Assembly: GCA_040235375.1 (NCBI GenBank)
Contig: JBECKQ010000322.1
Location: 1-8,234 of the forward strand
Direction: 5' to 3'
Source of the DNA: JBECKQ01 sp040235375
Lineage (GTDB): Bacteria > Planctomycetota > Phycisphaerae > UBA1845
Length of the DNA: 8,234 nt
The first letter of the stretch is position 1. Each line of letters begins with the position of its first letter. This document shows, in pieces, positions 1 through 5,780 of the stretch. Both the position numbers and the translations under genes were made by a program. Under the pieces are notes generated by a model, which had not been told where the DNA came from, did no database searches, and saw nothing but the letters and a program-made list of their open reading frames with translations.

Positions 1-458
1 CCCCTGGCATGCCCTATGTCGACGTGGGGGCCAAGATCAAGTTTCCCACTGCCGACGAGGACGACGGGCTCGGCACCGGCGCCTACGACTACACCCTGCG
101 CGTCGACCTCTACGAGCCGATCGGGAAATTCGCCCTGCTGGGCGGCGTCGGCTACACCTTCAAGGGCGACATCGAGCCCAGCGGGGACAGCGCCGGCCTG
201 GTGCTGGATGACATCATCCTCGGATCCCTCGGCGCGGAATACCGGTTGACGAGGGCGTGGCTGTCGGGGGTCTCGCTGGACTACACGCAGGCCTCCTCCG
301 AGTTCTCCGAGGACGCCTGGGACCTGACGGGCTATCTGAACTGGCGTTCGACCGAGGGATTGTCGCTGACCGGGACGCTGGGCACCGGCTTCACGAACGG
401 CAGCGCGGAGCTCGTGGGCGGGCTGTCGATCATCTACGGATTCAATTCGCCGTTCTAA
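1..458 (+). CDS. Outer-membrane beta-barrel protein, C-terminal part
   Basis: The reading frame is open from the left edge (codons from base 3) to the TAA at 456-458, so only the last 152 or so residues are present. The first ATG at 9 is probably internal, not the real start. The visible part alternates hydrophobic and polar residues in roughly eight short strands separated by acidic or glycine-rich turns, and it ends in a phenylalanine (YGFNSPF). A terminal aromatic residue is the usual signal for insertion by the BAM machinery. Early motifs (KIKFPTADEDDGLGTGAYDY) resemble the 'MetA-pathway of phenol degradation' type putative transporter/porin family. I infer an outer-membrane barrel; the substrate is unknown. 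It converges with the DUF5666 gene, leaving 38 bases between the stops and no convincing terminator. Confidence 0.7.
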   Translation, partial: PGMPYVDVGAKIKFPTADEDDGLGTGAYDYTLRVDLYEPIGKFALLGGVGYTFKGDIEPSGDSAGLVLDDIILGSLGAEYRLTRAWLSGVSLDYTQASSEFSEDAWDLTGYLNWRSTEGLSLTGTLGTGFTNGSAELVGGLSIIYGFNSPF

Positions 459-496
459 CCGGCGGCGGTTCCGCGCGGCCCGACGCGGTGCATGGC

Positions 497-2029
497 TCAG
501 CGATCGCGATCGCTGCGCTCCGGCTTCTCGACCTTCTCGACGCGCTCCCTCTCGATCTTTTCGACCTTCTCGATCTTCTCGGGGCGCTCCCGTTCGATCT
601 TCTCGATCTTCTCGACCTTTTCCACCTTCTCGATCTTTTCGATCGCCTCCGGCTTCTCGGGCTTCTCGCCATCGATGCGCTCGATCTTCTCGATGTTCTC
701 GCGTGCGCCCTCCCCGCCGCGGTCGCCGCCGTCCTGCTCCACCCTCTCCGTTTCGGACCGATCCCGCTCGCCGTCGCCCTCACCCGCGTCCTCCTTGCGC
801 TCGGCGCCGGAGTCCGAACCGCCGTCGCGGTCGCCGTCCGACTTCCCGGCGGATTCCCCGGCGCCGCCCGCGTCGTCCTCCGGCTGCTGTCGTTCCCCTC
901 GTTCCTCGCGGCGCGAGCGATCGGGGCGTGGCAGGCGCTCGCCGGCCAGCACACGCTCGGCGCGCAACGAATTGTCGCGGGAGAGGCGTCCGTCGATCTG
1001 GACGATATCGCCGGTGCGCAGCTGATCGCGGCCGCGACCCTCCACCTGCGCCTCCGCGCCCACGGTCAGGCGCGAGCTTCCGAAGCGGAAGCTGCCGTCG
1101 GCGAGACGCTCGCCCAGGGCACCCTGCAGGCTCACTCTCTCCGCCCGGCCGCCGAACGGCACGCCCGGCCGCTCCTCCACGCGCGCATCCATGATGCGGT
1201 CGCCCTGCCAGCGGCCGGTCACGATCACCTCCTGCCGCGGCGACAGTCGTGCCGCCTCACCAAGCTCCACGGGCAGATCCTGCAGGCGTATCTGCCGGTT
1301 GCGCACCTCGCTGACCGGACCGACCGCCTGCACCGGTCCCGGCGCCGCGGCATCGATCCGGCTGGCGACGATCTCGCCCGCGGGGGTCTGGAATCCGCTC
1401 ACGCGCAGGAACTCGCCCGGGCGCACCTGATCCAGCGCGAGCGCCGAGCTGCCGCGGTCGCCGGCGACGGTCCCGGCGTCCCAGCGCACGGGCCGATGCA
1501 TGACCTCCAGCCGCCGCGTCGCGCGATCCACGCGGGTGACCGGGCCACGCAGCGCGTCCTGCACGTGTATGTGGCGGGCGAAGACCCGCTCGCCGCCGCC
1601 GGCGGCAAGCACCTCGACCACCTGGCCGACCTTCAGATCGCCGGCCTGGCCGGGCGATCCGTTCTCGAGGACCGGTGTGGCGCGGTCGTATTCCACCTCG
1701 ATGCCGTTGACGCAGATGCTGCCGAAACCGGTGATCACGCCGACGATCCCGGTGCCGCCGATCCCCACGTCGGCCTGCAGGCCCGTGCCGCCGGTGCCGG
1801 TGTCCCGACCGATCCCCGTGCCGCCGACGCCGACGTCGGCACTGACGCCGGTGCCGCCCGTGCCGGTGCCTTCGATGCCGGTTCCGCCCGTGCCGGTATC
1901 CTGCTGGATGCCGGTGCCGCCGGTGCCGACGCTGCAGACCGTGACGGCGTGCGCGCCGGGCGCGAGCCAGGCCAGCAGCAGGCCGAAGCACGCGGCACGA
2001 AGGAGCCGACCCGTCAGCGTCGCGTTCAA
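497..2029 (-). CDS. Exported DUF5666-repeat protein with GGTG repeats and a charged KE-rich tail
   Basis: 510 residues from a TTG start at 2029, chosen because the SD-like AAGGCGAG lies about 5 bases upstream and a good signal peptide follows at once (hydrophobic 14-24, AHA cleavage site near residue 28). The order is: signal peptide; six GGTG(I/V/L) repeats at 35-95; four DUF5666-like beta units at about 102-156, 162-225, 237-284 and 298-360, each with a 'G.V..V....R' or 'L..GD.V.V.G.' pattern; a hydrophilic linker at 365-440; and a tail at 445-505 of EKIEKVEK-type repeats. DUF5666 units are predicted small beta folds of unknown function in exported proteins. The protein follows the DUF6502 gene by one base, so translation is probably coupled. 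I infer a periplasmic or cell-surface role. The tail is longer and more repetitive than the DUF5666 core needs and may be a spacer or binding segment. Confidence 0.85.
   Translation of the reverse strand: MNATLTGRLLRAACFGLLLAWLAPGAHAVTVCSVGTGGTGIQQDTGTGGTGIEGTGTGGTGVSADVGVGGTGIGRDTGTGGTGLQADVGIGGTGIVGVITGFGSICVNGIEVEYDRATPVLENGSPGQAGDLKVGQVVEVLAAGGGERVFARHIHVQDALRGPVTRVDRATRRLEVMHRPVRWDAGTVAGDRGSSALALDQVRPGEFLRVSGFQTPAGEIVASRIDAAAPGPVQAVGPVSEVRNRQIRLQDLPVELGEAARLSPRQEVIVTGRWQGDRIMDARVEERPGVPFGGRAERVSLQGALGERLADGSFRFGSSRLTVGAEAQVEGRGRDQLRTGDIVQIDGRLSRDNSLRAERVLAGERLPRPDRSRREERGERQQPEDDAGGAGESAGKSDGDRDGGSDSGAERKEDAGEGDGERDRSETERVEQDGGDRGGEGARENIEKIERIDGEKPEKPEAIEKIEKVEKVEKIEKIERERPEKIEKVEKIERERVEKVEKPERSDRDR
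521..697 (-). repeat. Short-period lysine/glutamate repeat in the DUF5666 protein tail
   Basis: Codons for (E/I)EKIEKVEK-type units repeat in steps of three to six residues over residues 445-503. In the plus-strand DNA this shows as recurring ctcgatctt and ctcgacctt blocks. Such DNA is prone to slippage, so length may vary between strains. The encoded tail should be highly charged and helical or extended. Confidence 0.85.
1745..1927 (-). repeat. Six in-frame GGTG(I/V/L) repeats, 11-residue period
   Basis: On the minus strand, residues 35-95 of the DUF5666 protein carry six copies of G(T/V/I)GGTG(I/V/L). They begin at residues 35, 46, 56, 67, 78 and 89, so the period is 11 residues (33 bases) with one 10-residue step. 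Between copies the sequence alternates QQDT, EGT, SADV, GRDT and QADV. The repeat sits directly after the signal peptide. Confidence 0.9.
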
Positions 2030-2030
2030 A

Positions 2031-2876
2031 TCACTCGCCTTCCGGTTTCGACGGCTCGGTGTAGAAATAGATGCCGAAGTTGATGCGCTGCCGCGGCGCC
2101 TTCAGTTCCGCATCCTCCCGCTCGAGCTCGATGGCGCGCCGGCTGATGCTGTGCAATGCCTGCATGCCGTGCTCGCGCGCCAGCTCGGCCAGCGCGGCCA
2201 CCGACGGCTCGCTCAGCTCGTCGCTGACGACGCTGCGCTCGATCATCGCCGGACCGGAGCCCGAGAGGTTGTGCGCGCAGCTCGCGATGTGATCGTGGAG
2301 ATTCTGACCGAAGTAGAACGCCTTCTCGTCGAAGCCCTTCTCCGGGACGAAGGCGTCGACGACCAGCGAGACGTTATCCTCCTCGTCGAGGCGGGCCACG
2401 CCCAGCCGCAGCCACTCGTCGAGCACGACGCGCGGGCGTATGTCCGTGTTGACCGAGGCGACCAGCTCCTCGAAGGACGGGCCGGTCTTGCCCGCTGCGA
2501 GTCTCGGCAGCGGGCGAGGATGGCCGCGCTTGTCGAGGTAGCGCCGTGCGGTCGTCCACACCGCCACCAGTTGTGAACCCAGGGGCACGGACGCCGGGAC
2601 GATGTCCACCGCCCGCTTGCTGCGCCACAGGCGTTTGACGTCCTTGCGATGCACGCCGGTCAGCAGGCTGATGCGGCTGTCGGTCTGATCCTTCCCGGGC
2701 AGGGCGAAGTCGTTGGCCGCAACCTCCACGTAGACGGACTTCAGCAGCCGGATGAACATCGGATAGGTGAACTGGTGGCGCAGCAGCAGGCGCACGAGCG
2801 GCCTGAGCACGCGCGCGAGCGCGGCCACCAGCGCGGGCGGCGTCTCGGCCAGGTGCTTGGCGTCGTCAGCCTTCAC
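2031..2876 (-). CDS. DUF6502 family protein
   Basis: 281 residues from a GTG at 2876. An in-frame stop lies a short way upstream (in the A-rich stretch near 2907), so no much longer protein is possible; no good SD is visible before the GTG. Residues 15-57 form a long amphipathic helical region (VAALARVLRPLVRLLLRHQ, FTYPMFIRLLKSVYVEVA). Residues 64-84 (DSRISLLTGVHRKDVKRL) look like a helix-turn-helix segment, and the C-terminus carries RINFGIYFYTEP at 264-275. This architecture matches DUF6502, a proteobacterial family of unknown function. It is cytoplasmic, with no signal peptide. The stop lies one base from the TTG of the DUF5666 gene, a pairing that suggests a shared role. A DNA-binding regulatory job is an inference from the helix-turn-helix-like segment only. 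Confidence 0.8.
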   Translation of the reverse strand: MKADDAKHLAETPPALVAALARVLRPLVRLLLRHQFTYPMFIRLLKSVYVEVAANDFALPGKDQTDSRISLLTGVHRKDVKRLWRSKRAVDIVPASVPLGSQLVAVWTTARRYLDKRGHPRPLPRLAAGKTGPSFEELVASVNTDIRPRVVLDEWLRLGVARLDEEDNVSLVVDAFVPEKGFDEKAFYFGQNLHDHIASCAHNLSGSGPAMIERSVVSDELSEPSVAALAELAREHGMQALHSISRRAIELEREDAELKAPRQRINFGIYFYTEPSKPEGE

Positions 2877-2899
2877 GACGGCCGGGGCCCTGCGATGCA

Positions 2900-2916
2900 G
2901 TGTAATTTTTTACCAC
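2900..2916. promoter_or_regulatory. AT-rich inverted repeat upstream of the DUF6502 gene
   Basis: GTGTAA-tttt-TTACcAC is a near-perfect inverted repeat with a one-base bulge, set in otherwise very GC-rich DNA between the AraC regulator stop and the DUF6502 start. It could be an operator or part of a promoter; on the minus strand TACACT is a possible -10. I found no matching -35. Confidence 0.35.
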
Positions 2917-2942
2917 GCAGGCATGATACACCCGCGCCGGGC

Positions 2943-3881
2943 CTATTTCTCGCTCGCGCGTGCCCCGAGGCCCCGGCGCAGGGACGGCGCACGCCGCGAT
3001 CCCGCCGCACCGCCTCGTCCGGTTCGCATCGCTCGCCGGCCGTCACCCTCGGGGTCGGACGCTTCCCGCTTGGCCCATGTGGTCGGTGAGATCCGCAGCC
3101 TGCCGGTGAACGCGCGCGCCAGCGCCGAGGGGCTCTCGTAACCCACCTCGCTCGCGACCACCTTCACCGGCTTGCCCTTGCGCAGCAGCGCCTGCGCCAG
3201 GCTGATGCGCCAGTCGCTCAGGTATCTGCCGGAGGTCTGCCCCACGGTGCTGCGAAAGCGGAGCGCGAAGCGGGCGCGCGACATCCCCGCCTCGCGCGCG
3301 AGCGCATCCAGCGTCCACGGCCGCGCCGGGTGCGCATGCATGGCATTGATCGCCTTTGCCAGCCGGGGGTCGGCGAGGCCCGCCAGCAGCCCCGAATTCA
3401 CCAGGTTCTGGTCCATCAGGTGACGCAGCAGCAGGACGATCACGACCTCGCTCAGGCGATCGAGCACGGCCTGGCGGCCGCAGTGGATCGAGGCGGCCTC
3501 GCGAAAGAGCAGCTCCAGCGCGGCCGACAACGTGCCGTCTTGAGCGAGCGGCACGACGAGGACCGGCGGCACGGCCTGCGTGAGCGGATTGTGCATCAGC
3601 GCCCCGAACTCCACCGTCGCGCAGACGAGATCGACGCCCTCCGGACCATGCGGCAGCAGCCGGTGCGTGAACGGCCGCGAGTAGAAGATGAGGCTGGGTT
3701 CGGCGAGGGTTCGCGGGCGCGCGCCCGCGGTGACGAGCTTCAGCACGCCGCGGCGAAGCACGTGGATGTGCCCGACACCCTGGGCGGCATCGAAGCGCAC
3801 CGCCTGGCAGAGCGCCCCGGTCTGAAAGACCCGCGCGCGCAGCTCGAACCGGTTCAGCAAGGCGGCCAGTCGATCCTGCAT
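2943..3881 (-). CDS. AraC-family transcriptional regulator with N-terminal cupin-like domain
   Basis: 312 residues from an ATG at 3881, preceded by AGGAG about 8 bases upstream. Residues 15-110 resemble the cupin-like effector domain of AraC regulators (GHIHVLRRGVLKLV, then EPSLIFYSRPFTHRLLP). Residues 173-270 hold two helix-turn-helix units: WTLDALAREAGMSRARFALRFR at 189-210 with GRYLSDWRISLAQALL, and VKVVASEVGYESPSALARAF at 239-258. The end of the domain (RISPTTW) matches the usual family ending, but an extra arginine-rich tail runs from 275 to 312, which is unusual. The gene is divergent from the AhpD-like gene with 118 bases between starts. For this family such an arrangement usually means the regulator controls its neighbour. 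The effector cannot be read from the sequence. Confidence 0.92.
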   Translation of the reverse strand: MQDRLAALLNRFELRARVFQTGALCQAVRFDAAQGVGHIHVLRRGVLKLVTAGARPRTLAEPSLIFYSRPFTHRLLPHGPEGVDLVCATVEFGALMHNPLTQAVPPVLVVPLAQDGTLSAALELLFREAASIHCGRQAVLDRLSEVVIVLLLRHLMDQNLVNSGLLAGLADPRLAKAINAMHAHPARPWTLDALAREAGMSRARFALRFRSTVGQTSGRYLSDWRISLAQALLRKGKPVKVVASEVGYESPSALARAFTGRLRISPTTWAKREASDPEGDGRRAMRTGRGGAAGSRRAPSLRRGLGARASEK

Positions 3882-3884
3882 GGC

Positions 3885-3901
3885 GATACTCCTGGTATCA
3901 C
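3885..3901. promoter_or_regulatory. Inverted repeat over the AraC regulator's RBS, with a second half-site near 3967
   Basis: GATAC-tcctg-GTATC forms a perfect 5-base inverted repeat whose loop contains the minus-strand SD (AGGA). The block GTATCAC at 3895-3901 recurs as a direct repeat at 3967-3973, close to the AhpD-like gene's start. Repeated half-sites on both sides of a divergent intergenic region suit binding by the AraC regulator, but the words are short and this is an inference. Confidence 0.3.
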
Positions 3902-3913
3902 GATCGAGACGGA

Positions 3914-3944
3914 ATGATGCCTACAGTGCACGCCCCCCTGTCAA
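3914..3944 (-). promoter_or_regulatory. Candidate sigma-70 promoter of the AraC regulator
   Basis: On the minus strand a perfect TTGACA lies at 3944-3939, followed after 19 bases by CATCAT (4 of 6 matches to TATAAT) at 3919-3914. The spacer is longer than the ideal 17, so this would be a weak or activated promoter. It would give a leader of roughly 25-30 bases before the ATG at 3881. Confidence 0.35.
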
Positions 3945-3999
3945 GATGGCCGCACCTGTTCAAGGCGTATCACCGTCCACCACCATGAAAGGAGCCGTC

Positions 4000-4545
4000 A
4001 TGCCCAACATCAAACCCCTCGACCCGACCAAGGCCGACACCCGGACCGCCGAGACCCTCGCCAAGGTCAGGCGCAAGCTCGGCGTGCTGCCGAATCTCTT
4101 CACGACGCTCGCCAACGCGCCGGCCGCGCTCAACGGCTACCTGCAGCTCAGCGAGGCGCTCGCGGGCGGACGCCTGTCCGCGCAGCAGCGCGAGCTCATC
4201 GCCGTGGCCATCGCGCAGGAGAACGCCTGCGGCTATTGCCTGAGCGCACACACCGCCATCGGCAAGGGCGTGGGCGTTACGGAGGCGGAGCTGAACAAGG
4301 CGCGCCACGGCAGCGCCGGCAACGCGAAGGACGGCGCAATCCTCGCCTTCGCGCAGCGGGTGGCGCGCGATCGCGGCCACGTCACGCCCTCGGAGATCGA
4401 GGCGCTGCGGAAGCAGGGCATCGACGACGGCCTCATCATCGAGATCCTCGCCCACGTCGCCCTCAACGTGCTGACCAACTACGTCAACCTCGTCGCCGGC
4501 ACCGAGATCGATTTTCCCAGGGTCGATCTGGGCGTCGCCGCTTGA
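4000..4545 (+). CDS. Carboxymuconolactone decarboxylase / AhpD-like family protein
   Basis: 181 residues from ATG 4000, with AAAGGAG at 3988-3994, five bases away. The in-frame ATG at 3985 and the longer open frame from 3880 lack this spacing. An all-helical protein with the family signature at residues 74-84: E74, C77, C80 and H84 (ENACGYCLSAH). In AhpD-like proteins the CxxC pair is redox-active and the Glu and His take part in proton relay, acting as an alkylhydroperoxidase-type reductase. Residues 21-60 (LGVLPNLFTTLANAPAALNGYL) match the N-terminal part of the 'peroxidase-related' branch. The length is normal for that branch. True gamma-carboxymuconolactone decarboxylases lack the CxxC pair, so a peroxide or thiol role is more likely. 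Divergent to, and probably regulated by, the AraC regulator. Confidence 0.92.
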   Translation: MPNIKPLDPTKADTRTAETLAKVRRKLGVLPNLFTTLANAPAALNGYLQLSEALAGGRLSAQQRELIAVAIAQENACGYCLSAHTAIGKGVGVTEAELNKARHGSAGNAKDGAILAFAQRVARDRGHVTPSEIEALRKQGIDDGLIIEILAHVALNVLTNYVNLVAGTEIDFPRVDLGVAA

Positions 4546-4576
4546 GGTAGTCGCCTGTAGCCATGCAACGAGACTA

Positions 4577-4628
4577 CCGGCGGGATGACCGCCGGCGCCA
4601 TCGGTTCCGGCGCCGGCCATCCCGCCGG
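4577..4628. terminator. Large GC-rich hairpin after the AhpD-like gene
   Basis: CCGGCGGGATG and GGCGCC on the left pair with GGCGCC and CATCCCGCCGG on the right, around a 9-base loop (4600-4608) with a small internal bulge. The stem is over 17 pairs long and starts 31 bases after the stop codon. No T-run follows, so it may stop transcription only weakly, act with Rho, or protect the mRNA 3' end. It may serve as a boundary before the bufferin gene. Confidence 0.55.
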
Positions 4629-4723
4629 CCTTCACGGGGGTTTCGGGCCCCCGGCAGCGAATGTCCGGCTGTCCTCTCCAGTCCATGACCTGAACTGCCC
4701 CGGGTCGTTCAGGCGGGCTGGAC

Positions 4724-4729
4724 TATACT
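4724..4729 (+). promoter_or_regulatory. Candidate -10 box upstream of the bufferin gene
   Basis: TATACT matches the sigma-70 -10 consensus at 5 of 6 positions and stands out in GC-rich DNA. No convincing -35 lies 16-18 bases upstream. TGAAC at 4691-4695 would suit an ECF-type -35, but its distance and partner -10 are unclear. Transcription from here would leave a leader of about 105 bases before the ATG at 4842. Confidence 0.35.
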
Positions 4730-4764
4730 CGTGGGCAGGGAAGCTACCGCAAGAAGGATCTCGG

Positions 4765-4791
4765 GTGCGTCGTGACGGTTCGGCGACGCAC
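4765..4791 (+). promoter_or_regulatory. 8-base-pair hairpin in the leader of the bufferin gene
   Basis: GTGCGTCG (4765-4772) and CGACGCAC (4784-4791) are perfect inverted repeats around an 11-base loop. The element lies between the candidate -10 and the RBS. It could be an operator or an RNA structure; no T-run follows, so it is not a classic attenuator. Confidence 0.4.
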
Positions 4792-4841
4792 GCATGCATA
4801 TACGCCCGAACCCCTGCTCTTCAGTACGAAGGAGACAGATC

Positions 4842-5102
4842 ATGAACGTTACGACCAAAAATATCTCCGGCGCCGCCCTGGCCACGACCGCGGCCATGCT
4901 GTTCGCAATGGCGCCGGTGTACAGCGCCAGCGCGGAGGAGGCCACGATCCACTGCATGAGCATCAACGCCTGCAAGGGCAAGGGTGCGTGCAAGACCAGC
5001 AACAACGCCTGCCAGGGCCAGAACGCCTGCAAGGGCATGGGCTGGGAGGCCACCGCCACCGAGCAGGAGTGCATGGACAAGGGCGGCACCGTGATGAAGT
5101 GA
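4842..5102 (+). CDS. bufA2: Bufferin-type periplasmic cysteine-rich metallophore peptide (BufA2-like)
   Basis: 86 residues from ATG 4842, with GGAG at 4831-4834 seven bases upstream; an upstream in-frame ATG at 4794 would spoil the signal peptide. Signal peptide at 1-31 (hydrophobic 11-26, cleavage after YSASA). The mature part is about 55 residues with six cysteines (38, 44, 50, 57, 63, 77) in the pattern C..NACKGKGACK...NACQGQNACKGMGW, which I recognise as the BufA2 family. Bufferins are exported peptides that bind metals such as copper; their cysteines are modified in the cytoplasm by a DUF692 (MNIO) enzyme, BufB, with a DUF2063 partner, BufC. Neither follows here: a terminator and an opposing gene come next. 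So this is either an orphan peptide served by a distant modification locus or one acting unmodified. The family assignment is from the cysteine pattern, not a search. Confidence 0.8.
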   Translation: MNVTTKNISGAALATTAAMLFAMAPVYSASAEEATIHCMSINACKGKGACKTSNNACQGQNACKGMGWEATATEQECMDKGGTVMK

Positions 5103-5106
5103 GCGC

Positions 5107-5125
5107 CCGTCGCCTCGCGCGACGG
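5107..5125 (+). promoter_or_regulatory. Hairpin directly after the bufferin stop codon
   Basis: CCGTCGC and GCGACGG are perfect 7-base arms around a 5-base loop, starting four bases after the TGA. No T-run follows. It may stabilise the 3' end of the small mRNA; the main terminator is the next hairpin. Confidence 0.45.
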
Positions 5126-5147
5126 TCACTACATCAAACGAGCTGAG

Positions 5148-5184
5148 GAGGGGTGCGGATCGAGAACGCCGCCACCCCTCTTTT
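5148..5184 (+). terminator. Rho-independent terminator of the bufferin gene
   Basis: GAGGGGTG (5148-5155) pairs with CACCCCTC (5173-5180), extended by CGG/CCG across a one-base bulge, and TTTTC follows. It lies 46 bases after the bufferin stop. Read from the other strand the hairpin remains but the T-run does not, so stopping of the opposing small gene's transcript would be weaker. Confidence 0.85.
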
Positions 5185-5269
5185 CATTTGCGTATATTGC
5201 CCTCGAGCGTGAGGTGTTTCCGCCCGCGACCACCAGGCCCGGGACCTCGCGGCATCTTGTCCGACACCC

Positions 5270-5434
5270 TCAGGTCATGTGGCGCCCGTCCGCCGCGGAC
5301 AGCTGCGGCGCATCGTCGAAGGGATGGCGTTCCAGCGCATACGGCACCGCGACGAACATGGCGCTCGCGGTGAGGAACAGTATCAACACGACCGGACCGA
5401 ATACCTCCATGAGCGATCGGCTGTCATTGTTCAT
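5270..5434 (-). CDS. Small single-pass membrane protein, 54 residues
   Basis: An open frame runs from ATG 5434 to TGA at 5272-5270. Its start has a strong SD (AAGGAG, 7 bases upstream). The protein begins MNNDSRSLMEVFG, has a transmembrane segment at about residues 11-31 (FGPVVLILFLTASAMFVAVP), then a short polar tail rich in Asp and His (ERHPFDDAPQLSAADGRH). I do not recognise a family. The strong SD, the clean N-terminal soluble, membrane, then C-terminal layout and codon use like the GC-rich neighbours support a real gene. It converges on the bufferin gene, 167 bases away. The orientation in the membrane is not clear. It may be a small subunit or regulator of a membrane complex, but nothing here shows which. 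Confidence 0.7.
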   Translation of the reverse strand: MNNDSRSLMEVFGPVVLILFLTASAMFVAVPYALERHPFDDAPQLSAADGRHMT

Positions 5435-5780
5435 GTCTGTCTCCTTCGTCTGACTGGTAGTGCTGCGCCTGTAGGGCGCGTGTCAGGTGAAGAATAGAAG
5501 ACAGCCATTAAACGGAGCTTAGCGAACGCGCAGACGACGTGGCCGCATCATCCCAGCATGTACAGAAAAGCCCGCAATTACGTGGACCGTTAGCGAAGGC
5601 ATTTCCCAATCTCGCAATCGTCCGCTTCGGATATACGACATCCCAGTGTGTCTTGTAGGGCTGGGCGGTAGCGTTAGAGTGAAGGTTTACGGATTCGAGT
5701 TCGGTAGTCGGCGCTGTAACAGCAGAATGCAGTTAAAGCAGGAGTCTTCCCATCACTGTAGTCTAACCGGCACAGCCATT
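5435..5780. other. 346-base gap holding the composition boundary
   Basis: The first 15 bases are the RBS region of the small membrane protein gene, and a short hairpin (GCGCC-tgtag-GGCGC, 5465-5479) lies in its leader. From about 5480 to 5560 the DNA changes from GC-rich to near-balanced composition and stays so to the right edge. I find no tRNA gene, no clear attachment site and no convincing ORF: the 60-codon frame at 5646-5828 overlaps the end of the Fic/Doc gene and has no SD. This is the likely junction of the accessory segment. GCACAG/CTGTGC arms at 5770-5790 straddle the Fic/Doc stop codon and may form a weak 3' hairpin. Confidence 0.55.

Noticed and set aside
459..496. Terminator between the convergent barrel and DUF5666 genes
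   Set aside because: Only a 5-base inverted repeat (CCGCG/CGCGG) with no T-run on either strand.
497..720. CRISPR array suggested by recurring ctcgatctt blocks
   Set aside because: The repeats are short, have no unique spacers and are in frame with the KE-rich tail of the DUF5666 protein.
257..2083. A 608-codon plus-strand frame and other long frames over 257-2083
   Set aside because: They are shadows of the DUF5666 gene caused by high GC and its repeats; low-complexity content, no SD and no domain, while the minus-strand frame has a signal peptide and family features.
3330..3917. A 195-codon plus-strand frame opposite the AraC regulator
   Set aside because: It lies wholly antisense to a clear AraC protein and its Arg/Gln/His-rich content is typical of reverse reading of GC-rich genes.
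3970..4686. A 238-codon minus-strand frame opposite the AhpD-like gene
   Set aside because: The plus strand carries an intact CxxC-H family signature and a strong RBS; the reverse frame shows no family features.
5580..5770. Integron attC site (GTTAG-type words at 5590, 5672 and GTCTAAC at 5761)
   Set aside because: The words do not pair as RYYYAAC then GTTRRRY in the right order and spacing, and two of them miss the consensus; no folded inner arms were found.
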